A stretch of DNA of 34,100 nucleotides from Flavobacteriales bacterium. Its GTDB lineage: Bacteria; Bacteroidota; Bacteroidia; Flavobacteriales; UBA7312. Under the pieces are notes generated by a model. The model ran no database searches, was not told the DNA's origin, and saw only the letters and a list, made by a program, of their open reading frames with translations. The first letter of the stretch is position 1, and every line of letters starts with the position of its first letter. Positions 16,382 through 25,084 of this stretch are shown here, piece after piece. Made by a program: the position numbers and the translations under genes. The stretch is from the NCBI GenBank assembly GCA_002715345.1, contig PAYR01000010.1:13066-47165 (forward strand), in the 5' to 3' direction.

Positions 16382-19300
16382 TTAAAACTCCAATAACTGT
16401 AATGGTGCGTCATTATTTGCAACCAATAACAATCTTTTAGCACCTTGTTTTAACAACTTTACGTCCTTCACATCTCCAGGGGTATAATAGCCTGTCTGTT
16501 GTACACTCAAAGGCATAAACGAACCATCTCCATTACCTTTTAACACCAAGCCAATAGAAGCATCATTACGCGGTGTTTCAACTTCCGAAACATGCAGGTT
16601 TCCAGACATTATTAAATCTTCAATACCATCAGCATCCACATCTTCTACGACTATACCATTTACCGCTGACAATTGTACTTCTTGAGGTAAATTACGCATA
16701 ATAAATCCATCAATACCTTTATTTTCCACATAAGAAGTTGCAAAATTACTTACCGTATAATGCAATGCTAAATCTAACTTATCACCATACACTGCTTTTA
16801 GATCAGCAGAACCAAAGGAAGAGTAAGAATCAAATTTTTTCTTAATATTTGGACATTGCTCTGAAGAACATTGCCTTCCTCTTACCGGATATAATGTTCC
16901 TTGATTGAAATAACCTAAAACAATATCCATACTTCCTGAATCATCAAAATCGTGCGCATACACATGGAATGGCTGATTAACTGTCGCTTTATACTTATAA
17001 TTCAAGCCATTGTTACCTAATACAAAGTCCATATCACCATCTTTGTCAAAATCGGCAGCAGCAATAGAGTACCACCATCCTGTTTGCTTATCCATGCCAT
17101 AGTTTGCTGATACATCTTGGAAAACTCCTTGGTTATTTTGCAACATCATAACGGACATCCATTCACCTACAACTATCAAATCTTTTTGTCCATCACCATT
17201 AAAATCGACCCATTCTGAATCTGTTACTAAGCCTGGCTTTTCTAACATAGGAGCAACAGTTGCTGTTACATTGCTAAAGGTACCTCCATCATTTTGTAAA
17301 ACATAACTATTAGGGGCAAATGGATATAATCCTGGAATAATACGTCCTCCGACAAATAAGTCTAAATCACCATCTGCATCAAAATCATGTACAGAAACTG
17401 CTTTACCACTTGTAATCATTGTAGGCAAGGATTGCACAGACTTAGTAAATCCGGATCCATTATTCAAATATAATCTATCTTGTAACAAAGTGCTTGTTGG
17501 AGAAAATTCATTTCCACCACTTACTACATATAAATCTAGGTCCCCATCATTGTCTGCATCAAAAAAGACAGAACCCATATCTTCAGATGCCTTATCCTTT
17601 TTAAAGTATTTATTGGTTGGATTAAATGCTCCGTTTGTTAGTTGAACATATAACATTCCTGACTGATTCGCTGCTCCACCAATAAAAAAATCATCTAAGC
17701 CGTCATTATTCACATCACCAATTGCTATTCCAGGACCGTGTTGAGAATTTCTATGTGGCAATAAAACTTCTTTCTTAAAATCATCATAATCGTTTTCAGT
17801 ATGCTTGAAGTCGACTCCTAATTTTTTTGAGACTTCAGCAAATAACTGGGAATTCCTTTTAGGATTTGTAGCTTGTTGAGCATCAGCAATATCACATATC
17901 AATAACTGATTAGATGAAACATCGTCTAAAGTCAATTGCTTCCCGTTTGGATACAACACTTCAACCTTTTCAACTTTATCATGAGTTCCTAATCCAAAGG
18001 TTAATATTGGGTCTACAGATGAAAGATATCCTCTAGTAAGAGTTAGCTCTTGTGTTTGTTGCTGACCATCAGCTGTATATAAAGTTACTTTGGAACCAAT
18101 TGCTCCCGAGTTTTGACCTTCTCCCTTAAGGTTTATTTTTAAGTAATTAAAATCTGTCATTTGGTTGCTTTGATTCTCATAGAGCCAAGCTAAAGCATTT
18201 AAATTATTCACCACTAAATCTAAATCACCATCATTATCTAAGTCTGCAAAAGACGCTCCTTTCGAAAACCCTAACTGACCTAAACCCCAGTCATAAGATA
18301 CTTTTTCAAAAGTCATATCACCTTTATTCCTGTAAGCGTAATTCGGTATTTTCTTTTCCGGAAAAGCTAGGTAATGATCGATATTAGATATGCGATAAAC
18401 CGTATTTCCATTTTTATCCTTACCAATTTTACCTTCTTTCTGTAGTTTTATATTCGTATCCTTATCTCTGAGATCTCTAGCAAAACCGTTTGTAATAAAC
18501 AGGTCCTTCCATCCATCAGAATCGAAGTCAGCAAATATTGGTGCCCAACTCCAATCAGTATTAGGCATTCCTGCCAACTGAGCTACATCAGAAAAAGACT
18601 CATTACCATTGTTCATATGTAAAACATTAAACATATACTGATAATGTAACCCCGCATCTACAGCCTCATAAAATATTGTAGGGTTCATTCCTGCCATATT
18701 TGTTTTTTGTCGGTAGTTATCTTCGGCTACCATATCAACTGTCACAATATCTAACAGTCCGTCATTATTATAATCGGCAATATCTGTCCCCATACTAAAA
18801 TAAGAAATGTGCTTAGTTGCCTCCTTTACCTTTTCTGAGAAAGTTCCATCTCCATTATTAAAGTAAAGATAATCTGTACCAAAATAATCGTTTGCAACAT
18901 ACATATCTGGATATCTATCTCCATTTAAATCTCCTATTGAAACCCCTAAACCAAATCCATAGCGATCCTTTTCTAAACCGGCTTCTTCAGAAACATCTGT
19001 AAAAGTTGCGTCTCCATTATTTCTAAATAGTTTATCACTAAAAACACCTCTTTTATCCAATTCTTTATAAGGTCTTCTTTCATTCCAATTTCCGGAGTGA
19101 TTAATCACCATCAAATCCAAGTCATCGTCTAAATCATAATCGAAAAAAACAGCCTGGTTAGAATGACCTTCATCATCTATTCCGAATGCAGTAGCTGATT
19201 CTGTAAAAGTTAAATCACCATTGTTAATATATAATAGATTTTTTCTTGATCTCACACCTTCACCTCCAGCCATACATACATATATATCTAAGAATCCATC

Positions 19301-19696
19301 ATTATTTATATCTATCATGGTAGATCCAACAGACCAATTTCCCTCTTCCTCCAACAACCCTGCTTGCTCTGTAACATCTTCAAATTGCATATTCCCTTTG
19401 TTTATATACAATTTATTAGAGCGTGCATTAGCTACGAAATATAAATCTACCAATCCATCATTATTGACATCTCCTAATGATAAACCTGAACCATTTATAG
19501 CATACTGATAATTAAAATATTCTGCTTGTTCTGCAACAGTAAGTTGATTGTTGAAGAAGACACCTGTTTCCTTAGCTGAAAGTAATTGAAATCTTTTAAG
19601 GTTTTTGATAGACTCCTGCTGTTTTTTGTTACCTGACTCGCAAGAAAACAATAAAACACAGTAAGTCAGCGCGAAATATTTATACAACTTTCCCAT
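16382..19696 (-). CDS. Large FG-GAP/VCBS repeat lipoprotein with ASPIC/UnbV domain
   Basis: Exported protein of 1104 residues of unknown precise role. A lipoprotein signal peptide ends in the lipobox LFSC with the modified cysteine at residue 19, followed by ESGN. Two blocks of FG-GAP/VCBS beta-propeller repeats (about 55-500 and about 640-950) carry many calcium-binding loops such as DVNNDGLVDLYF, DINNDGFLDIYV and DFDADGDLDLFV. Between them sits an ASPIC/UnbV domain (about 520-600) with GSKVTLYTADGQ and VEVLYPNGKQ. Such proteins are common at the Bacteroidota cell surface and often sit with SusC/SusD pairs, but none is here. It is separated from acnB by 130 bp with no clear promoter. Adhesion or glycan binding would be a guess. 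Confidence 0.88.
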   Translation of the reverse strand: MGKLYKYFALTYCVLLFSCESGNKKQQESIKNLKRFQLLSAKETGVFFNNQLTVAEQAEYFNYQYAINGSGLSLGDVNNDGLVDLYFVANARSNKLYINKGNMQFEDVTEQAGLLEEEGNWSVGSTMIDINNDGFLDIYVCMAGGEGVRSRKNLLYINNGDLTFTESATAFGIDDEGHSNQAVFFDYDLDDDLDLMVINHSGNWNERRPYKELDKRGVFSDKLFRNNGDATFTDVSEEAGLEKDRYGFGLGVSIGDLNGDRYPDMYVANDYFGTDYLYFNNGDGTFSEKVKEATKHISYFSMGTDIADYNNDGLLDIVTVDMVAEDNYRQKTNMAGMNPTIFYEAVDAGLHYQYMFNVLHMNNGNESFSDVAQLAGMPNTDWSWAPIFADFDSDGWKDLFITNGFARDLRDKDTNIKLQKEGKIGKDKNGNTVYRISNIDHYLAFPEKKIPNYAYRNKGDMTFEKVSYDWGLGQLGFSKGASFADLDNDGDLDLVVNNLNALAWLYENQSNQMTDFNYLKINLKGEGQNSGAIGSKVTLYTADGQQQTQELTLTRGYLSSVDPILTFGLGTHDKVEKVEVLYPNGKQLTLDDVSSNQLLICDIADAQQATNPKRNSQLFAEVSKKLGVDFKHTENDYDDFKKEVLLPHRNSQHGPGIAIGDVNNDGLDDFFIGGAANQSGMLYVQLTNGAFNPTNKYFKKDKASEDMGSVFFDADNDGDLDLYVVSGGNEFSPTSTLLQDRLYLNNGSGFTKSVQSLPTMITSGKAVSVHDFDADGDLDLFVGGRIIPGLYPFAPNSYVLQNDGGTFSNVTATVAPMLEKPGLVTDSEWVDFNGDGQKDLIVVGEWMSVMMLQNNQGVFQDVSANYGMDKQTGWWYSIAAADFDKDGDMDFVLGNNGLNYKYKATVNQPFHVYAHDFDDSGSMDIVLGYFNQGTLYPVRGRQCSSEQCPNIKKKFDSYSSFGSADLKAVYGDKLDLALHYTVSNFATSYVENKGIDGFIMRNLPQEVQLSAVNGIVVEDVDADGIEDLIMSGNLHVSEVETPRNDASIGLVLKGNGDGSFMPLSVQQTGYYTPGDVKDVKLLKQGAKRLLLVANNDAPLQLLEF

Positions 19697-19826
19697 AGTA
19701 CTTGTTTAAGGGATTAAATATAAAAAAAATGGAAATCTTTATGAGGTTTATTTGTCGTAAACTATTAAAATTTCGGCACGTTTAATATTAGGAACCACTT
19801 TTAAAAAATAGTTATATTTAATAAAC

Positions 19827-22604
19827 TTATGCGCACAAACTTTGATTTGTAGGAATAAATTTTGTTAGTTCAATGCCATCAACTGCTTCTGAATACTCCT
19901 TAAATGATGGTGTTCTTCCTAAAATTGCTGATAAAACAACAACAGGAGTTGATGCTAAAAGTGATTCTCCTTTTTTACGATCAGAATCAGCAACTACTCT
20001 ACCTTTAAAAAGTCTAGTGGATGTTGCCATAACTGTATCTCCCTTTTCAGCTTTTTCTTGGTTACCCATACATAGATTACATCCAGGTCTTTCTAGATAC
20101 ATCATGTTTTCATATTTAGTTCGAGCATTTTTCTTTGGATTATTATCATTAAACTCAAAACCTGAATATTTTTGTAACACTTGCCAATCCCCCTCTTCCT
20201 TTAGTTCATCAATTATATTATATGTTGGAGCTGTTACTACAAGAGGTGCGTGAAATTTAACAGTACCATCTCTCTTTTCAAGATTCTTAAGAATCTTTGC
20301 AACAATTTTTAAGTCTCCTTTGTGAACCATACAAGAACCTACAAAACCCAAATCTACTTTTTTCTCTCCTTTATAATAAGATAATGGTCTAATAGTATCA
20401 TGCGTATATCGCTTAGAAACGTCCTCATTTTCTACATCTGGATCAGCAATCATTGGCTGTGATATTAAATCCAAGTTTACTTCAAACTCGGCAAAATATT
20501 TAGCATCAGAATCAGGTTTTAGCGCTAAACTTGAACCATTTCTAATTTCATAAATTCTTTTTTCTGCTTTATTGAATAAGTTTTGTAAAACATTATTACT
20601 ATTATCCATACCCTTTTCAATCATAACATTAATTCTATGCTTAGCTATCTCTAATGAGTTAATTAATGTTTCATCTTCTGAAATGCAAACTGATGCTTTT
20701 GCTTTCATTTCAGCAGTCCAATCAGTAAAAGTAAAAGCTTGATCAGCAGGCAAAGTTCCCAAGTGTACTTCAATAACTCTTCCCTGAAAAACATTTTCTC
20801 CCTCAAATTTCTCAAGCATTTGAGCCTGTGTCGCATGTACAACATCACGAAAATCCATATAATCCATCATTTTACCCTTAAAAGTAACTTTGACAGATTC
20901 AGGAATTGGCATAGAAACTTCTCCTGTTGCTAAAGCTAAGGCAACAGTTCCAGAATCAGCACCAAAAGCGACTCCTTTTGACATTCTAGTATGAGAATCA
21001 CCTCCTATTATAATTGCTCGATCATCTACGGTAATGTCATTAAGAACTTTATGAATAACATCTGTCATAGCATGATAATTACCTAATGGATCTCGTGCTG
21101 TAATAAGACCAAAATTATTCATGAAATTCATAAGTTTTGGTATGTTCTCTTGGGCTTTAAGATCCCATACAGAAGCAGTATGACAACCTGATTGATACGC
21201 ACCATCAATTGTCGGAGAAATAGTCTTTGCAGCCATTGACTCCAACTCTTGTGATGTCATTAATCCTGTTGTATCTTGTGATCCAACAATATTAACTTTA
21301 ACACGTACGTCTGAACCGGCATGAAGAAATTTATCTGTTTTTATTCCAACAGCATTTTTATTAAATATCTTTTCTACTGCAGTCATTCCCTGTTTATTGT
21401 GCGAAACCTCTTTAGATTTAGCATATATAATAGGCATTTCTACATTAAGTATTTCACTTGCTAAATTTTGTATTTTTTTCCCAAAAACTATGGAATAAGA
21501 CCCACCTGCTCGCATAAACTCCATTTTTTGAGGAGTAAAAGATTTAGATAAATCACAAACAACTTTACCATTAAATAAAAGTTCTTTTTTTCTGGTGTTA
21601 ATTGTAAATACAACACCTGTTTTCACAGAATATAAATTTTTAAGAACAGGCTCTTCATTCTCATCTAAAATAGTTTCACCATTCTTATTTTTTTTCTTTA
21701 CCCAATTCTTTAAATCGATTCCTATTCCCCCAGTTACTCCAACGGTTGTAAGAAAAATAGGTGAAATCCCATTAGTTCCCGCGACAATTGGAGCAATATT
21801 AACATATGGAATATATGGACTTGCTTGTTTACCAATCCATAATGCTACATTATTAACCCCTGACATCCTAGATGAACCAACTCCCATAGTTCCTTTTTCA
21901 GCAACTAGCATAATTCTTTTATTTGGATGTTTTTGTTGTAACTCTAGCAATTCTTTTTGTTTCTTCTCATTGTGTTCAAACATAGATTTTCCGTGCAACT
22001 CTCTATCAGATCTTGAGTGAGCGTCGCTTCCTGGTGATAATAAGTCAGTGGAAATATCTCCAACTCCTGCAACATAAGCGACTACTTCAATCTCTTCATC
22101 TATTTCAGGAAGTTGTGTGAAAAATTCAGCCTTTGAATAACTTATTAGAATTTCCTTTGCTAATAAATTGTTTGACTTGTAAGCTTCTTCTAGACGGCTC
22201 ATATCATTTTCGTACAGAAAAACTTGAGACTTTAGTACATCAGCTGCTTTTTTGGCTTGGGAAACCTTATCTCCTAGTGCTATATCAATTAAAACTTTTA
22301 TTGAAGGCCCGCCTTTCATATTTGCCAATAATTCAAATGCAAAATCGACACTTATTTCTTCAATAACGTATTGATTTTGAATTATTTTTTTTAAGAAGTC
22401 TGCTTTTTTATATGCAGCATCAGTCGTTCCCGGTAAAGTGTTGTATATAAAAAATTTTAATGCTTGAGAACGAGAAGATGATTTGGGCTTTTTAATTAAC
22501 TCAATTATTTCACTAATTAAATCATTACTTTCGATTGGTTTAGGTCCTAATTTTAGAGACTTTCTGTGAAGGATTTCTTTTAAATAATCACCAAATAAAC
22601 TCAT
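19827..22604 (-). CDS. acnB: Aconitate hydratase B
   Basis: TCA-cycle enzyme interconverting citrate and isocitrate; AcnB can also hydrate 2-methylaconitate. The 925-residue protein has the AcnB order: an N-terminal HEAT-like domain (about 1-160), the mobile domain and then the catalytic domains. The three 4Fe-4S ligands are present: C758 in GSCMVHKG, and C842 and C845 in CNLCMGN. It is about 60 residues longer than E. coli AcnB, with more residues between C758 and C842; I recall Bacteroidota AcnB being of this longer size. It starts at ATG 22604 directly behind a strong promoter match. The gene after it, across 130 bp, is an unrelated surface lipoprotein. Confidence 0.96.
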   Translation of the reverse strand: MSLFGDYLKEILHRKSLKLGPKPIESNDLISEIIELIKKPKSSSRSQALKFFIYNTLPGTTDAAYKKADFLKKIIQNQYVIEEISVDFAFELLANMKGGPSIKVLIDIALGDKVSQAKKAADVLKSQVFLYENDMSRLEEAYKSNNLLAKEILISYSKAEFFTQLPEIDEEIEVVAYVAGVGDISTDLLSPGSDAHSRSDRELHGKSMFEHNEKKQKELLELQQKHPNKRIMLVAEKGTMGVGSSRMSGVNNVALWIGKQASPYIPYVNIAPIVAGTNGISPIFLTTVGVTGGIGIDLKNWVKKKNKNGETILDENEEPVLKNLYSVKTGVVFTINTRKKELLFNGKVVCDLSKSFTPQKMEFMRAGGSYSIVFGKKIQNLASEILNVEMPIIYAKSKEVSHNKQGMTAVEKIFNKNAVGIKTDKFLHAGSDVRVKVNIVGSQDTTGLMTSQELESMAAKTISPTIDGAYQSGCHTASVWDLKAQENIPKLMNFMNNFGLITARDPLGNYHAMTDVIHKVLNDITVDDRAIIIGGDSHTRMSKGVAFGADSGTVALALATGEVSMPIPESVKVTFKGKMMDYMDFRDVVHATQAQMLEKFEGENVFQGRVIEVHLGTLPADQAFTFTDWTAEMKAKASVCISEDETLINSLEIAKHRINVMIEKGMDNSNNVLQNLFNKAEKRIYEIRNGSSLALKPDSDAKYFAEFEVNLDLISQPMIADPDVENEDVSKRYTHDTIRPLSYYKGEKKVDLGFVGSCMVHKGDLKIVAKILKNLEKRDGTVKFHAPLVVTAPTYNIIDELKEEGDWQVLQKYSGFEFNDNNPKKNARTKYENMMYLERPGCNLCMGNQEKAEKGDTVMATSTRLFKGRVVADSDRKKGESLLASTPVVVLSAILGRTPSFKEYSEAVDGIELTKFIPTNQSLCA

Positions 22605-22608
22605 TTTT

Positions 22609-22640
22609 CAAAATTACATTTTTTAGTCTTTCGAGACAAA
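22609..22640 (-). promoter_or_regulatory. acnB promoter with very short or no leader
   Basis: On the minus strand TTTG (22640-22637), a 20-nt spacer and TAATTTTG (22616-22609) give a near-perfect Bacteroidota promoter (TTTG-N19-TAnnTTTG). The -7 element ends 4 bases before the acnB ATG at 22604, so transcription should begin at or next to the start codon. Confidence 0.7.
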
Positions 22641-22664
22641 TAAAAAAATATATATTAGAAGCAC

Positions 22665-23900
22665 ATGAAACTGATGTTTGAAAACATAAAAATTGCTTTA
22701 CAATCTGTTAATAGCAATTTACTGAGAACCGTTTTAACTATCTTTATTATTGCTATTGGTATAACCGCTTTGGTAGGTATTTTAACTGCCATCGATTCTG
22801 TAAAATACTCCATCAACGACAATTTCACAAGCATGGGAGCTAACACCTTCAATATCCGCAACAAAGGAATGAAGTTGCGCGCTGGAAAAAGAGGAACAAA
22901 ACCCAAAAGGTTTCCTTCAATTAAATATGCTGATGCAGTTAAATTCAAAGAAGGATTTAATAGCACTGCAAACACTTCTGTTTCTACATTCGCAACCAGT
23001 GTTGCTACTATTAAATACGAAAGCAAAAAAACAGACCCAAATATCAATATAACAGGAACTGATGAAAATTATCTACTTACTTCTGGATACAAAATAGCTG
23101 AGGGGAGAAACTTCTCTATTGATGAAATCAACTATGGAAGACATGTAATCATCATTGGAGAAGAAGTAAAAAATATTGTTTTCGGACTCAACAATGCTAT
23201 TGGAGAAGTGATTGCTGTGGGTAGCAACAAATACAAAGTAATTGGTATTCTAGAAAAAAAAGGGTCAAGCATGGGTTTTGGTGGAGACAAAAATTGTCTT
23301 ATTCCTATCATCAATTCTAGGCAATACTTCAGCTATCCCAATCAATCTTACACTATTAGCTGTTTAGCAGATGGACCAGAAGAGTTAGACAGTAAAATTG
23401 GAGAAGCTATATCTGCAATGCGAGTAGTGAGAGGCCTCAAACCAATTGAAGAAGATAATTTTGAAATTATCAGGAGCGACAATCTAGCTCAAATGTTAAT
23501 TGACAATATTAAATATGTAACCATTGCCGCCACCCTTATCGGCATCATCACTTTATTTGGCGCTGCTATTGGACTTATGAATATTATGCTAGTATCGGTT
23601 ACAGAACGAACTAAAGAAATAGGCACACGAAAAGCGCTAGGAGCAACTGCTGCTATTATTCGAAATCAGTTTTTAATTGAGGCTGTTGTAATTTGTCAGC
23701 TTGGAGGTATTGCCGGCATTATATTAGGAGTAGCTGTAGGAAATATAACTTCTGTATTTACAGGAGGTTCATTTATTATTCCATGGCTATGGATTCTATC
23801 GGGAGTAGTTCTCTGTATATTGGTAGGATTAGTGTCTGGGATTTTTCCTGCAGCTAAAGCAGCAAAACTAGACCCTATTGAAGCTTTACGCTACGAGTAA
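22665..23900 (+). CDS. MacB-like ABC transporter permease (FtsX-type with periplasmic core domain)
   Basis: Inner-membrane protein of 411 residues: an N-terminal membrane segment (about 21-43), a periplasmic MacB core domain (about 50-270) and three C-terminal membrane segments (about 275-300, 335-362, 370-398). The segment VSVTERTKEIGTRKALGATA is the family's cytoplasmic coupling region, and AAKAAKLDPIEALRYE is the typical end. MacB-type systems transduce force across the membrane to export lipoproteins, peptides or toxins with a separate LolD/MacB ATPase; no ATPase gene is adjacent, so the partner must be encoded elsewhere. An ATG at 22674 is an alternative start. No clear promoter in the 60-bp gap with acnB. 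Confidence 0.9.
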   Translation: MKLMFENIKIALQSVNSNLLRTVLTIFIIAIGITALVGILTAIDSVKYSINDNFTSMGANTFNIRNKGMKLRAGKRGTKPKRFPSIKYADAVKFKEGFNSTANTSVSTFATSVATIKYESKKTDPNINITGTDENYLLTSGYKIAEGRNFSIDEINYGRHVIIIGEEVKNIVFGLNNAIGEVIAVGSNKYKVIGILEKKGSSMGFGGDKNCLIPIINSRQYFSYPNQSYTISCLADGPEELDSKIGEAISAMRVVRGLKPIEEDNFEIIRSDNLAQMLIDNIKYVTIAATLIGIITLFGAAIGLMNIMLVSVTERTKEIGTRKALGATAAIIRNQFLIEAVVICQLGGIAGIILGVAVGNITSVFTGGSFIIPWLWILSGVVLCILVGLVSGIFPAAKAAKLDPIEALRYE

Positions 23901-23932
23901 AAGAACAAGAGCCCACTTTCGTGAGCTCTTGT
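23901..23932 (-). terminator. Terminator between the MacB-like gene and rplI
   Basis: Arms 23905-23916 and 23921-23932 form a 12-bp stem. Read on the minus strand it has one U-G pair, a GAAA tetraloop and a following TTCTTTTACTC tract, so it best fits termination of rpsF-rpsR-rplI, 30 nt past the rplI stop. On the plus strand there is a C-A mismatch and no T run, so it would act only weakly for the permease gene. Confidence 0.75.
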
Positions 23933-23961
23933 AATAACCAAACCTATTTATCATAGATTTA

Positions 23962-24405
23962 TTAAGCGGCCACAACCTCTACAGTCAAATTCGCTTTTAC
24001 CTCGCGGTGCAAACGAATCTCGGCATCATAAACACCAACTGACTTTATGTTGTTCAGCTTAATGAATTTCCTATCCACTTCATGACCCATCTTTTCTAGT
24101 TCATCTGCTAAGTGGTTAGATGTGACAGAACCAAACAACTGCTTACCACCCTCAATTGTTTTAGCTACAATCTTTACAGTTAAACCATTGATAGCTTCTG
24201 CTTTTGTGTTGGCATCTGTAATAATTTTGTCTTCTTTTTTTGCTCTTTGACGTAAGTTTTCTTCCAACACCTTTCGTGCTGCTTCAGTAGCCAAAACTGC
24301 TTTTCCTTGAGGAATCAAAAAGTTACGACCGAAACCATTCTTTACAGTTACAATCTCATCTTTGAACCCTAATTTTTCTACGTCTTGCAATAATATCAAT
24401 TCCAT
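23962..24405 (-). CDS. rplI: 50S ribosomal protein bL9
   Basis: Large-subunit ribosomal protein that binds 23S rRNA near the L1 stalk. The 147-residue product starts MELILLQDVEKLGFKDEIVTV and continues VKNGFGRNFLIPQGKA, the classic N-terminal rRNA-binding domain, followed by the long connecting helix (about 40-75) and the C-terminal domain. It is the last gene of the rpsF-rpsR-rplI operon, 14 nt after rpsR. It is preceded by AAGGAGGG, one of only two strong SD sequences I see in the window. Confidence 0.98.
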   Translation of the reverse strand: MELILLQDVEKLGFKDEIVTVKNGFGRNFLIPQGKAVLATEAARKVLEENLRQRAKKEDKIITDANTKAEAINGLTVKIVAKTIEGGKQLFGSVTSNHLADELEKMGHEVDRKFIKLNNIKSVGVYDAEIRLHREVKANLTVEVVAA

Positions 24406-24414
24406 AATTCGGAC

Positions 24415-24420
24415 CCTCCT
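24415..24420 (-). promoter_or_regulatory. Strong Shine-Dalgarno of rplI
   Basis: AGGAGG within AAGGAGGG, 9 nt before the rplI ATG (24405-24403). It directly abuts the rpsR stop codon (TAAGGAGG). Such a sequence is exceptional here because almost no other gene has one. Confidence 0.85.
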
Positions 24421-24683
24421 TATTTTAACATGTCACCAACATATGGCATCAATGCCAAATGACGACAACGCTTAATTGCTTGAGAAACTTTTCTTTGATA
24501 CTTCAAAGAAGTTCCTGTTAATCTTCTTGGTAAAATCTTTCCTTGCTCGTTTACAAAACGCATCAAGAAATCTGGATCTTTGTAGTCGATGTATTTAATA
24601 CCCGCTTTTTTGAAGCGGCAATATTTTTTTCTGTTTTTGTTGTCTACATCAACAGGTGCTAGGTATCTTACGTTATCTGCCAT
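24420..24683 (-). CDS. rpsR: 30S ribosomal protein bS18
   Basis: Small-subunit protein that pairs with bS6 on the platform. The 87 residues include [38 protein letters not shown] and [11 protein letters not shown], all hallmarks. In the Bacteroidota ribosome bS18, bS6 and bS21 form the pocket that hides the 16S anti-SD. The gene begins 2 nt after the rpsF stop and has a strong SD that lies inside the last codons of rpsF, so its translation may respond to how free the anti-SD is. Confidence 0.98.
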   Translation of the reverse strand: MADNVRYLAPVDVDNKNRKKYCRFKKAGIKYIDYKDPDFLMRFVNEQGKILPRRLTGTSLKYQRKVSQAIKRCRHLALMPYVGDMLK

Positions 24684-24685
24684 GA

Positions 24686-25036
24686 TTATGCCTCCTGTTT
24701 TTTAGTGTCCAATCTTTTTCTTCTTGACTCAGCGTAAGTCACTGCATGCTTGTCTAACTTCACAGTTATCCAACGCATAACACGCTCTTCACGCTTGTAT
24801 GCAACTTCCAACTTGTTGTTCAACTCAATGTTGTCTGTAGTAAATTCAATCAGGTAGTAAAAACCTGTCTTTTTCTTTTGGATACTGTAAGCCATCTTTT
24901 TTAGGCCCCAGTTTTCCTCGGCAACAATCTTTGCCTTACTGTCTTTCAAAAGTTTCGTGAACTTTTGAACCGTTTCCCTCATCTGCTCTTCAGATAAGAC
25001 GGGATTCATAATGAAAACGGTCTCGTAATGGTTCAT
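24686..25036 (-). CDS. rpsF: 30S ribosomal protein bS6
   Basis: Small-subunit platform protein and partner of bS18. The 116 residues start [19 protein letters not shown] and carry the conserved [23 protein letters not shown] segment split by a short loop. The C-terminal basic tail [13 protein letters not shown] is short. The first gene of the operon, it starts at ATG 25036 with no SD, in contrast to the two genes after it. Its leader is about 45 nt. Confidence 0.98.
   Translation of the reverse strand: MNHYETVFIMNPVLSEEQMRETVQKFTKLLKDSKAKIVAEENWGLKKMAYSIQKKKTGFYYLIEFTTDNIELNNKLEVAYKREERVMRWITVKLDKHAVTYAESRRKRLDTKKQEA
24691..24696 (-). promoter_or_regulatory. Strong Shine-Dalgarno of rpsR inside the rpsF 3' end
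   Basis: AGGAGG, 7 nt before the rpsR ATG (24683-24681). It is read in rpsF as parts of the codons CAG GAG GCA (Gln-Glu-Ala), the last three residues of bS6. Confidence 0.85.
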
Positions 25037-25063
25037 AACTTAATAAATTGATTAATAATTAAT

Positions 25064-25081
25064 CCCCTAATTAAAAAGGGG
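25064..25081 (-). promoter_or_regulatory. Hairpin at the 5' end of the rpsF leader
   Basis: On the transcript CCCCU (25081-25077) can pair with AGGGG (25068-25064) around an 8-nt AU-rich loop, right at the predicted 5' end. Next to it is an inverted repeat GATTAAT/ATTAATC (25064-25050). I do not see the CCG element of the known S6:S18-binding leader motif. It may protect the mRNA end or regulate; function is not established. Confidence 0.4.
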
Positions 25082-25084
25082 TCG

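Noticed and set aside
19697-19826. Gap between acnB and the FG-GAP gene searched for a promoter and a terminator.
   Set aside because: No TAnnTTTG on the minus strand and only a weak AT-rich inverted repeat; nothing confident to report.
21595-22020. 141-codon open frame on the plus strand inside acnB, and similar ones at 19873-20253 and 2744-3067.
   Set aside because: Low-complexity Phe/Ser/Pro-rich translations opposite or in another frame of well-conserved genes; no start signals.
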